Source of the DNA: Neoarius graeffei
Taxonomy: Eukaryota > Chordata > Actinopteri > Siluriformes > Ariidae
Length of the DNA: 64,000 nt
Assembly (NCBI RefSeq): GCF_027579695.1
Contig: NC_083574.1
Coordinates: 41,346,559-41,410,558 of the forward strand
Direction of reading: 5' to 3'
Shown here: positions 22,111 through 31,130 of the stretch, one piece after another
How positions within the stretch are numbered: position 1 is the stretch's first letter
Layout: the number at the start of each line of letters is the position of its first letter
Translations under genes and position numbers: made by a program
The notes under the pieces: model-generated
Seen by the model: the letters and a program-made list of their open reading frames with translations, nothing else
What the model was told of the DNA's origin: nothing
Database searches by the model: none

Positions 22111-22173
22111 ATGTCACTTAAGCTCATATGTGAGTCAAGGCAGGCGAGCTAATACTTTTGGCAATATAGTGTA

Positions 22174-22490
22174 TGTACATGTTCTAGTCAGTGTAATGAT
22201 CACCAAAAAAAATATTAAAGGCATTTTACTTACTTAAATCTGACAAATCCAGTCCAATGAAACAAAGTGGTGTTGCTCAGCCAAAGTTTTGCAGCTTGTG
22301 AAAGTTCAGGAACTGTGGGCCGGACTTGTATACAAATGTATGTACAAATCCAATACCATCGTGAGACTGAACCATAGGACTCAATGACTATGTTAATGTG
22401 AAAAAAACCCCCAAACATTTATAATTTTTTTAGAAAAAATAAAAATATTGTAATTCTGCAACGTTGGGTCTTACCTCAAGTTCACTAAAA
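22174..22490. other. Intergenic sequence between Tc1 and hAT
   Basis: AT-rich sequence; no feature recognised. Confidence 0.5.
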
Positions 22491-22603
22491 CAGGGCTTTT
22501 CAAAGTGTGGGGCGCGCCTCCCCTAGGGGGCGCCAGAGTTCTTCGGGGGGGGGGGGGGGGGGTGCAAAGTGAGGAAAAATAAACCAGAATAAGTTACTAT
22601 TGC

Positions 22604-22980
22604 GGGCGGCACGGTGGTGTAGTGGTTAGCGCTGTCGCCTCACAGCAAGAAGGTCCTGGGTTCGAGCCCCAGGGCCGGCGAGGGCCTTTCTGTGTGGAGT
22701 TTGCATGTTCTCCCCGTGTCCGCGTGGGTTTCCTCCGGGTGCTCCGGTTTCCCCCACAGTCCAAAGACATGCAGGTTAGGTTAACTGGTGACTCTAAATT
22801 GACCGTAGGTGTGAATGTGAGTGTGAATGGTTGTCTGTGTCTATGTGTCAGCCCTGTGATGACCTGGCGACTTGTCCAGGGTGTACCCCGCCTTTCACCC
22901 GTAGTCAGCTGGGATAGGCTCCAGCTTGCCTGCGACCCTGTGGAAGGATAAAGCGGCTAGAGATAATGAATGAATGATGA
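22604..22980 (+). mobile_element. tRNA-derived SINE, main family, in the large hAT
   Basis: Full-length copy with TSD aagttactattgc at 22591-22603 and 22981-22993. Confidence 0.95.
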
Positions 22981-23034
22981 AAGTTACTATTGCGGACATT
23001 TAGCGAACTTCAGCTAGCCTTTGCCAGAGACAAA

Positions 23035-23220
23035 ATGGATCAATTTTTAGTACCTAAAGCTACAGTGAGTGAGGAGACAGAGTCTGGGCCAAGTAAAAAA
23101 AAGAAGGAAGTATGACCACGATTATTTAAAGTTTGGATTTTCATGGACTGGATCTGAAGATGCTCCACTGCCACAGTGTGTTGTCTGCCAAGAGGTGCTA
23201 GCTAACGATGCTATGAGATG
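23035..23220 (+). pseudogene. Buster/ZBED-like hAT transposase N-terminus, frameshifted and truncated
   Basis: The frame starts MDQFLVPKATVSEETESGPS. After an A-run at about 23096 it must shift by one base to continue KKRKYDHDYLKFGFSW and DAPLPQCVVCQEVLANDAMR. The KYD-x-x-YLxFGF and CVVC-x-x-VLAN-x-x-M motifs are those of ZBED5/FAM200-like proteins (domesticated Buster hATs), where the zinc-binding C-C pair is followed by H-H. Here the histidine part is replaced by the satellite. Confidence 0.75.
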
Positions 23221-24840
23221 TTTAAAATGTGTAAAACAAGATGTTTTTTTTTTAAAGCACAGATGTTTAAAATGTGTAAAACAAGATGTTTTTTAAAAAA
23301 AAGCACAGATGTTTAAAATGTGTAAAACAAGATGTTTTTTAAAAAAAGCACAGATGTTTAAATGTGTAAAAAAGATGATTTCAAAAAGCACACGTTTAAA
23401 ATGTGTAAAAAAAGATGTTTTAAAAAGCACAGATGTTTTAAATGTGTAAAAAATATGTTTTCAAAAAGCACACGTTTAAAAATGTGTGAAAAAATGTTTT
23501 CAAAAAGCACAGATTTTAAAATGTGTAAAAAAAGATGTTTTCAAAAAGCTCATGTTTTAAATGTGTAAAAAAGATGTTTTAAAAAAGCACAGATATTTTA
23601 AATGTGTAAAAAAGATGTTTTCAAAAAGCACACGTTTAAAATGTGTGAAAAAAGATGTTTTCAAAAAGCACAGATATTTAAAATGTGTAAAAAAGGATGT
23701 TTTAAAAAAGCTCATATGTTTTAAATGTGTAAAAAAAGATGTTTTCAAAAAGCACAGATGTTTAAAATGTGTAAAAAAAAGATGTTTTCAAAAAGCTCAT
23801 GTTTTAAATGTGTAAAAAAAAGATGTTTTAAAAAAGCTCATATGTTTAAAATGTGTAAAAAATGATGTTTTCAAAAAGCTCATATGTTTTAAATGTGTAA
23901 AAAAAGATGTTTTAAAAAAGCACAGATGTTTTAAATGTGTAAAAAAAGATGTTTTCAAAAAGCTCATATGTTTTAAATGTGTAAAAAAAGATGTTTTCAA
24001 AAAGCACAGATGTTTTAAATGTGTAAAAAAAAGATGTTTTCAAAAAGCTCATATGTTTTAAATGTGTAAAAAAAGATGTTTTCAAAAAGCACAGATGTTT
24101 AAAATGTGTAAAAAAAAGATGTTTTCAAAAAGCTCATATGTTTTAAATGTGTAAAAAAAAGATGTTTTAAAAAAGCTCATATGTTTTAAATGTGTAAAAA
24201 AAGATGTTTTCAAAAAGCTCATATGTTTTAAATGTGTAAAAAAAGATGTTTTAAAAAAGCACAGATGTTTTAAATGTGTAAAAAAAGATGTTTTCAAAAA
24301 GCTCATATGTTTTAAATGTGTAAAAAAAGATGTTTTCAAAAAGCACAGATGTTTTAAATGTGTAAAAAAAAGATGTTTTCAAAAAGCTCATATGTTTTAA
24401 ATGTGTAAAAAAAGATGTTTTCAAAAAGCACAGATGTTTAAAATGTGTAAAAAAAAGATGTTTTCAAAAAGCTCATATGTTTTAAATGTGTAAAAAAAAG
24501 ATGTTTTCAAAAAGCTCATATGTTTTAAATGTGTAAAAAAAGATGTTTTCAAAAAGCTCATATGTTTTAAATGTGTAAAAAAAGATGTTTTAAAAAAGCA
24601 CAGATGTTTTAAATGTGTAAAAAAAGATGTTTTCAAAAAGCTCATATGTTTTAAATGTGTAAAAAAAAGATGTTTTCAAAAAGCACAGATGTTTTAAATG
24701 TGTAAAAAAAAGATGTTTTCAAAAAGCACAGATGTTTTAAATGTGTAAAAAAAAGATGTTTTCAAAAAGCTCATATGTTTTAAATGTGTAAAAAAAGATG
24801 TTTTCAAAAAGCACAAATATTTAAAATGTGTAAAAGAAAA
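23218..24840. repeat. 42-bp tandem repeat with eight-monomer higher-order structure
   Basis: Monomers follow the pattern aaaaagctcatatg, ttttaaatgtgt, aaaaaaagatgttttc, mostly 41-44 bp. Two types differ at gctcatatg (T) and gcacagatg (A). From 23796 the order T-T-T-A-T-A-T-A occurs twice exactly (23796, 24133) and again with one change from 24472, a period of about 338 bp. The left third (23218-23750) is more irregular. The apparent ORFs on both strands come from the 14-codon period. Confidence 0.95.
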
Positions 24841-24910
24841 AAATAAAAATGTGTACAACAACCATTTTTAAAAATACGAATGGAACATTAAGTATAGCAA
24901 CAACAAAAAT

Positions 24911-24921
24911 TGTGTGTGTGT

Positions 24922-24952
<31 letters not shown>

Positions 24953-24957
24953 GGGGC
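24911..24957. repeat. (GT)n microsatellite followed by a G run
   Basis: Simple repeat with about 20 consecutive G; such runs are prone to assembly error. Confidence 0.85.
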
Positions 24958-25002
24958 GCTGTTGTTTATTTGCTCTCTGAGGGGGGGCTGACTCTCCCAC
25001 CC

Positions 25003-25578
25003 ACAGGGTAGCGTCTGCAGCCCAATTCTATTTAATATAATGATTAATGATGTTTTTAACAATATTGACTCCAGAATCAGTAGAGCACTTTATGCAGATG
25101 ATGGCGCACTGTGGGTGAGAGGCCGAAATTCTGATAGTCTGAGGAACAGAATGCAAATAGCTATAAACGAGGTTGAAAGATGGTCACATGAGTGGGGGTT
25201 TCATTTATCTGTTGAAAAGACACAAGTTATATGTTTCTCAAAGAAAAGGGTTAACCCTACAGTGGACCTCAGGTTGTATGGGCAGCCACTCAAGCAAACG
25301 GATAATTTAAGATACCTTGGTGTATGGTTCGATATCAAACTTTCTTTTAAAATTCATATTCAAAAGGTCATAGACAAATGTATAAAGGGAATTAATATTC
25401 TGAAATGCTTAGCAGGGAATGACTGGGGGGCATCAAGCACATCCTTGAAAAGAATTTACAGTGCCCTAATCCGACCAGTATTGGATTATGGATGTATAGC
25501 ATATAATTCAGCAGCCAAGTCTTCCTTGTTAGAGCTAAACAAGATACAAGCCAAAGCCCTCCGTATATGCTGTGGTGC
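25003..25578 (+). pseudogene. LINE reverse transcriptase domain, first part
   Basis: The open frame includes PILFNIMINDVFNNID, RALYADDGALWVRG (YADD active site), HLSVEKTQVICFS and LRYLGVWFD. The frame is open up to the inserted hAT, where it is cut at ...ALRICCGA. Confidence 0.9.
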
Positions 25579-25932
25579 CAGGGGTGGTTCTAGCCATTTT
25601 GGGGCCCTAGGCGAAATACAGACATAGGGCCCTCAAAAGTCAGTCTTGAAACACACATACAGAATAATGGTCATCCCTACTTGGCACATGCCATATCTCC
25701 TTGCTGTAAATTCAGAAAAAAAAGATAGCAAACTGCCACTAACAATGTGCCCCAAATAAGCTCCACAGTGAAACAGGTTTGAGATTACTCCAGCATTTGC
25801 CAAAATTCTGACAGTGTTTATTGCTCAGATCAAACCAGAAAGAGAGAGAGCGACAAGGCAAACAACAGAAGAGGAGACAGTAGAGAGAGAGAGAGAGAGA
25901 CAATTTTAAGAGTCAATCTCCATATTTTAATA

Positions 25933-27536
25933 CAACCCCGATTCCAAAAAAGTTGGGACAAAGTACAAATTGTAAATAAAAACGGAATGCAATGATGTGG
26001 AAGTTTCAAAATTCCATATTTTATCCAGAATAGAACATAGATGACATATCAAATGTTTGAACTGAGAAAATTTATCATTTAAAGAGAAAAATTAGGTGAT
26101 TTTAAATTTCATGACAACAACACATCTCAAAAAAGTTGGGACAAGGCCATGTTTACCACTGTGAGACATCCCCTTTTCTCTTTACAACAGTCTGTAAACG
26201 TCTGGGGACTGAGGAGACAAGTTGCTCAAGTTTAGGGAGAGGAATGTTAACCCATTCTTGTCTAATGTAGGATTCTAGTTGCTCAACTGTCTTAGGTCTT
26301 TTTTGTCGTATCTTCCGTTTTATGATGCGCCAAATGTTTTCTATGGGTGAAAGATCTGGACTGCAGGCTGGCCAGTTCAGTACCCGGACCCTTCTTCTAC
26401 GCAGCCATGATGCTGTAATTGATGCAGTATGTGGTTTGGCATTGTCATGTTGGAAAATGCAAGGTCTTCCCTGAAAGAGACGTCGTCTGGATGGGAGCAT
26501 TATGTTGCTCTAGAACCTGGATATACCTTTCAGCATTGATGGTGTCTTTCCAGATGTGTAAGCTGCCCATGCCACATGCACTAATGCAACTCCATACCAT
26601 CAGAGATGCAGGCTTCTGAACTGAGCGCTGATAACAACTTGGGTCGTCCTTCTCCTCTTTAGTCCGAATGACACGGCGTCCCTGATTTCCATAAAGAACT
26701 TCACATTTTGATTCATCTGACCACAGAACAGTTTTCCACTTTGCCACAGTCCATTTTAAATGAGCCTTGGCCCAGAGAAGACGTCTGCGCTTCTGGATCG
26801 TGTTTAGATACGGCTTCTTCTTTGAACTATAGAGTTTTAGCTGGCAACAGCGGATAGCACGGTGAATTGTGTTCACAGATAATGTTCTCTGGAAATATTC
26901 CTGAGCCCATTTTGTGATTTCCAATACAGAAGCATGCCTGTATGTGATGCAGTGCCGTCTAAGGGCCCGAAGATCACGGGCACCCAGTATGGTTTTCCGG
27001 CCTTGACCCTTACGCACAGAGATTCTTCCAGATTCTCTGAATCTTTTGATGATATTATGCACTGTAGATGATGATATGTTCAAACTCTTTGCAATTTTAC
27101 ACTGTCGAACTCCTTTCTGATATTGCTTCACTATTTGTCGGCGCAGAATTCGGGGGATTGGTGATCCTCTTCCCATCTTTACTTCTGAGAGCCGCTGCCA
27201 CTCCAAGATGCTCTTTTTATACCGTCATGTTAATGACCTATTGCCAATTGACCTAATGAGTTGCAATTTGGTCCTCCAGCTGTTCCTTTTTTGTACCTTT
27301 AACTTTTCCAGCCTCTTATTGCCCCTGTCCCAACTTTTTTGAGATGTGTTGCTGTCATGAAATTTCAAATGAGCCAATATTTGGCATGAAATTTCAAAAT
27401 GTCTCACTTTCGACATTTGATATGTTGTCTATGTTCTATTGTGAATACAATATCAGGTTTTGAGATTTGTAAATTATTGCATTCCGTTTTTATTTACAAT
27501 TTGTACTTTGTCCCAACTTTTTTGGAATCGGGGTTG
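25933..27536 (-). mobile_element. Tc1-type transposon, second copy of the caaccccgattcc family
   Basis: TIRs as in 2769-4374, flanked by TA (25931-25932 and 27537-27538). Orientation is reversed. This is the innermost element of a four-deep nest. Confidence 0.93.
26153..27206 (-). pseudogene. Tc1 DDE transposase with one frameshift
   Basis: The minus-strand frame from 27206 covers the HTH and D1 (VLWSDESKCEVLYG) up to QVLEQH, where a base change shifts the frame near 26500. The second frame (26500-26153) has QHDNAKPHTA (D2) and SPDLSPIENIW (E). At the first stop of the sister copy it has W, so this copy is less decayed. Confidence 0.92.
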
Positions 27537-27776
27537 TAAAACAAGGATATCTGAAATCCAATTATTATTTTTACTCCACAGATACATATTACCAGATATA
27601 AAATGATCTTATTCTTATCAGAAGTAGAACACAAATGGATACATATTACCAGATACACATTACCAGAGATACAAAATGACCTTACTGTTATCAGAACTAC
27701 AACACAAATGGATATTACTCTATCGAAACCTCTACATTTCAATGGGATAAGACTGATGCCAAGATAAATGTACGAG

Positions 27777-27811
27777 AGAAAGAGAGAGAGTTTGTGTGTG
27801 TGAGAGAGAGT

Positions 27812-27858
<47 letters not shown>

Positions 27859-28100
27859 TTAGTGACAGGCAATACAGTGGTTGAGAGACAGATACAGAGG
27901 GATTGTGAGTTTGTAAAGGATGCAGCCAGTACATTATTGAAATGTTCTTAATCTTCAAAATTCCATTGTTCATGTATTCCATCACCATTCCATAATGGGG
28001 TGTAGGTGGGTGGGTGAGTGTGTGTGTGTGTGAGAGAGAGAGATAGTGTTTGTGTGTGTGCGAGAGAGAGAGGGGGTAGAGAAAGAGAGAGGTATGAGTT
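27777..28100. repeat. (GA)n and (GT)n microsatellites in the hAT
   Basis: The tract at 27812-27854 is pure (GA)n; further gagaga and gtgtgt tracts occur at 28018-28095. Two direct copies of gcagccagtacatta (27922 and 28113 regions) flank the second tract, a local duplication. Confidence 0.8.
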
Positions 28101-28215
28101 TTTAAAAGGTTGCAGCCAGTACATTACTGAAAAGTCCTTCATCTCCAAATGTCCATTGTTCATCATAATCATATGAGAAAGAAAGTCCTACTTGTTGCTG
28201 GCTTCTCCAAAGTCT

Positions 28216-28386
28216 TCATAGAAAGGTGGTGAAAGCTTCCACCTCTTCTACCTCCTCCACACGAACACATTCCTCAACAGAGTCAACAGTGGAAGTTGAG
28301 GCTGTAGCAGACTCAGGCGATTTGAAAAATGTAGTTAGTTTCAGAAGTGCAGCTGCATTCTTTTTGCTTTGTGCCCTTTTTTTCAT
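28216..28386 (-). pseudogene. hAT transposase N-terminal remnant
   Basis: A 56-residue minus-strand frame starts MKKRAQSKKNAAALLKLTTF and then becomes acidic (S/T/E rich). The basic start followed by L-x-K-L-T-x-FF is known from N-termini of teleost hAT transposases. The remainder is missing. Confidence 0.5.
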
Positions 28387-28742
28387 TTAGCGCAACCACT
28401 CTCATAACTGTGCTTCATCTTGTTTACAGTTCCCTCTGCTTTGGTTTGAATTTCCGTTGCGCACCTGTCTACGTCATCAGATCATGGACTAGTCCAATGT
28501 AAAACAACCAGGGTGTGTGTGTGTGTGCTGGGACAAATACTATATACACATGAATTCGATATTCTGATGCTATTTTGGTGTGTTTTTCCATTTATATCGT
28601 TGACTACTTAATATCAGAGACAAATTAAGATTACATATATATTGTTTGGTGTTTACCGTGATGGGGCTGACTGTTAGGGCCCCCCAAATTTTGGGGGCCC
28701 TATGCAACCGCCTTGGTTTGCTTAATGGTAAGTCCGCCCCTG

Positions 28743-29936
28743 TGTGGTGCCTTCAGGACCTCTCCAGTCCCAGCACTTCAGGTGGAAGCAGGGGAGATGC
28801 CACTGGACCTCAGCCGACTGAAATTATCAGTGTCACACTGGCTAAACCTACAGGGTCATGAAGATAATCACCCAACCAAACAGGTACTAAGGGAATGCTG
28901 GGAGTATGGTCGACCCGTACGCAGTTTTGGGTGGGATGGTAATCAGCAGGCAGATCAATTGGGGATCAGTGACATTCCTCTTTGCAAAACAATTACAAGG
29001 TCAATCATTCCCCCTTGGTTATTTTATTTCCCTATTGTAAATTTGGAAACTAAGGAGATTGCAAAATCCAGAGGTTTTTATCAGAATGTACAGCAGTATT
29101 TAGAAGTAATGTATAATGACACGACACAGATATATACAGATGCTTCTAAAAACGAAACTGGTAAGACAGGAGCAGCAGTATTCATCCCCAGCTACAATAT
29201 AAGTGTTGGGAAAAGGACGTCAGATCACTTGTCAATTTTTTCAGCAGAAATGATGGCTATTATACTGGCCCTGCAGTGGGTGGAGGACGTGAAGCCTAGT
29301 AAAGCAGTTATTTGCTCAGATTCTATGTCTTCCTTAAATAGTATCCAGAGTGGAAAATCTACATGCCGACAAGACTTCTTAGATGAAATTAATCACCTCA
29401 TATTTAAGATAAATAAACATAAAACTTTTATTCAGTTCACATGGGTTCCAGCTCATAAGGGGGTTGAGGGTAATGAGAGAGTGGATAAAATGGCCAAAGA
29501 GGCCATCAAGGCAAATGAGGTTGAGTTAGAAGTCCCATTAAGCAAGGCAGAAATTAAAGTAGTAATTAAAGACAACATCAACAAAATGTGGCAGGAGAGA
29601 CGGAATACAGAGGAGAAAGGACGGCATCTATATAATTTACAAAAGGAGGTGGTGATTAGAAGGGGTGGTGAACTGAAACGACAGGAGGAGGTTTGGTTGA
29701 CTAGGCTGAGGATAGGACACACAAGTCTAAATAATGGGTTGTATACAATAGGGAAACATCATTCTGGGGCCTGTGCACACTGTGGAGAAGTAGAAAAGGT
29801 TGAGCATGTTCTTATACACTGTACACAGTATTCCAGTGAAAGAGAGAAGATGGGATGGGCATTGAGAGAACCTGTAACTATAGACAACTTATTAAGTCAG
29901 CCATTCACACAATCAGCAGTAACAGCTCGAACATAG
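28743..29936 (+). pseudogene. LINE ORF continuation: RNase H domain and zinc knuckle
   Basis: The frame resumes after the hAT TSD. It holds an RNase H I domain: IYTDASKNETGKTGAAVF (D), IFSAEMMAIILALQ (E), VICSDSMSSLNSI (D) and FTWVPAHKGVEGNERVDKMA (H, D). A C-terminal knuckle ACAHCGEVEKVEHVLIHC follows, then the stop at 29934-29936. No internal stop, so the insertion is recent by LINE standards; the 5' half is missing. Confidence 0.9.
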
Positions 29937-29994
29937 TATTTAAAAGACACTCAACTAGCAAACAGAATTTAGGGTTTTTTTAAAATTATAATCA

Positions 29995-30372
29995 GGGCGG
30001 CACGGTGGTGTAGTGGTTAGTGCTGTCGCCTCACAGCAAGAAGGTCCGGGTTCGAGCCCCGGGGCCGGCGAGGGCCTTTCTGTGTGGAGTTTGCATGTTG
30101 TCCCCGTGTCCGCGTGGGTTTCCTCCGGGTGCTCCAGTTTCCCCCACAGTCCAAAGACATGCAGGTTAGGTTAACTGGTGACTCTAAATTGAGCGTAGGT
30201 GTGAATGTGAGTGTGAATGGTTGTCTATGTGTCAGCCCTGTGATGACCTGGCGACTTGTCCAGGGTGTACCCCGCCTTTCACCCGTAGTCAGCTGGGATA
30301 GGCTCCAGCTTGCCTGCGACCCTGTAGAACAGGATAAAGCGGCTAGAGATGATGAGATGAGATGAGATGAGA
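29995..30372 (+). mobile_element. tRNA-derived SINE, main family, in the LINE 3' UTR
   Basis: Full-length copy from gggcggcacggtggtgtagt to a long gatgagatgagatgagat tail. A clean TSD was not identified. Confidence 0.9.
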
Positions 30373-30624
30373 TCCCTTGAGATCACACCTCAGCCCGGTA
30401 GATGGCGGTAATACACATCGATTGTTAACCGCCAATAAATCGACAGAAGAAGAAGAAGACTCTCCCACACTTTGAAAAGCCCTGGCCTAAAAGCTACCTT
30501 GCTGTGTCAGAGTTTTAATTCAGAACTTTATACGGGCTTCTATTAAAAACAAAAGCCAAAACCAAACTGCCTTATGTTTCCTGAACCACAGGATGTAGAC
30601 CTTTAACAATCAACAGGAACAGAA

Positions 30625-30813
30625 CTAGACTCTTTAAATAGAGTGCACTAGCGAGGGTGGCAGTAGTGCACTTCTGTCGAGTAGCTGGCAGAGTTTGGAA
30701 CTGTGCTCCTGAGAACGCTTCCGCCAGCGAGCGGCAGAACAACGCGGAACTGACTTTCTCACTTTCGTTTTCTTCAAACCGAGAGTGAGGGAGGAGCTTC
30801 ACTCCGTGAGGAA
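30625..30813 (+). promoter_or_regulatory. parp12: Gene B promoter region with ISRE-like site
   Basis: At 30755-30772 the sequence tttctcactttcgttttc reads on the minus strand as GAAAACGAAAGTGAGAAA. It contains GAAA-NN-GAAA (30763-30772) plus a third GAAA, the ISRE/IRF-binding pattern. It lies 41 bp before the ATG at 30814. A weak TATA-like tttaaata is at 30634. Family members such as ZC3HAV1 and PARP12 are interferon-stimulated, so an ISRE is expected; activity is inferred. Confidence 0.7.
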
Positions 30814-31130
30814 ATGGCGGCTGTTGTGTCTTACCACGTCCTGAGAGTGCTGTGTGATAACCAGTGCTGTCTGCAGTTGCAGCAGTTGGAAGCTGTTTTA
30901 CGGCACAGTTTGACGGTAGATGAGCGGCTCCTGCGGCGCGCGCTGCTGGACAGCCAGCACTTCCGGGTTGTTGATGATGATGATGATGATTCGGCCGCGC
31001 GCGCGCTCGGTCCCGGTGCTTTGATCATTGCGGTAACGCCGCTGCGGCTGTGTAAAGACCCGGGCAAGTGTGAACACTGCGAGGAGCTGCACTTGTGCCG
31101 GTATCACGTGTGTGGGAGTTGTAGATTCGG
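30814..31130 (+). CDS. parp12: Gene B exon 1: N-terminal domain and start of CCCH fingers
   Basis: The frame starts [20 protein letters not shown]. About 75 residues of winged-helix-like sequence are followed by [20 protein letters not shown] and [13 protein letters not shown]. The C-x5-C-x2-C-x5-C arrangement before RYH is the first finger of the ZAP/PARP12 RNA-binding domain, and CRYHVCGSC opens the second. A run of six D (gat repeats at 30976-30989) lies in a loop. The donor is ttcgg|gtaaga, phase 2. Confidence 0.92.

Larger units (their letters stand above)
21273..22171 (+). mobile_element. Internally deleted Tc1 transposon with SINE insertion
   Basis: TIRs are cactatattgccaaaagtat and aatacttttggcaatatagt plus g, flanked by TA (21271-21272 and 22172-22173). 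The body keeps only the 3' part of a transposase. Confidence 0.9.
25579..28742 (-). mobile_element. hAT element inside the LINE
   Basis: Ends caggggtggttctagccatt and gtaagtccgcccctg, with exact 8-bp TSD tgtggtgc at 25571-25578 and 28743-28750. The subterminal ggggccct repeats occur on both sides. A Tc1 is inserted at 25933-27536. A basic N-terminal transposase frame remains on the minus strand. Confidence 0.92.
25001..30458 (+). mobile_element. 5'-truncated LINE with RT and RNase H, split by a hAT
   Basis: It begins within the RT at P-Q-G-S-V-C-S-P and ends with ccaataaatcgacagaagaa (gaa repeats). The TSD actctcccac lies at 24991-25000 and 30459-30468, so insertion was by target-primed reverse transcription into the large hAT. 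The presence of RNase H places it among I/Nimb/R1-like LINE groups. A hAT (25579-28742) and a SINE (29995-30372) are inserted in it. Confidence 0.88.
22491..30484 (+). mobile_element. Large hAT (Buster/ZBED-type) element hosting a nest of insertions
   Basis: Left end cagggcttttcaaagtgtgg and right end cacactttgaaaagccctg are inverted repeats. The flanks cactaaaa and gcctaaaa (6 of 8 equal) are a decayed 8-bp TSD. It carries the start of a ZBED/Buster-type transposase at 23035. Inside are a SINE (22604-22980), a 42-bp satellite (23218-24840), (GT)n and G runs, and a LINE (25001-30458). The right end lies about 330 bp upstream of the gene B start codon. Confidence 0.78.

Noticed and set aside
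23557..24645. Several ORFs of 63-85 residues on both strands
   Set aside because: They are translations of the 42-bp tandem repeat; no start context, no conservation beyond the repeat.
23218..24840. Possible CRISPR-like repeat-spacer array
   Set aside because: The units are contiguous variants without unique spacers, and the genome is eukaryotic.
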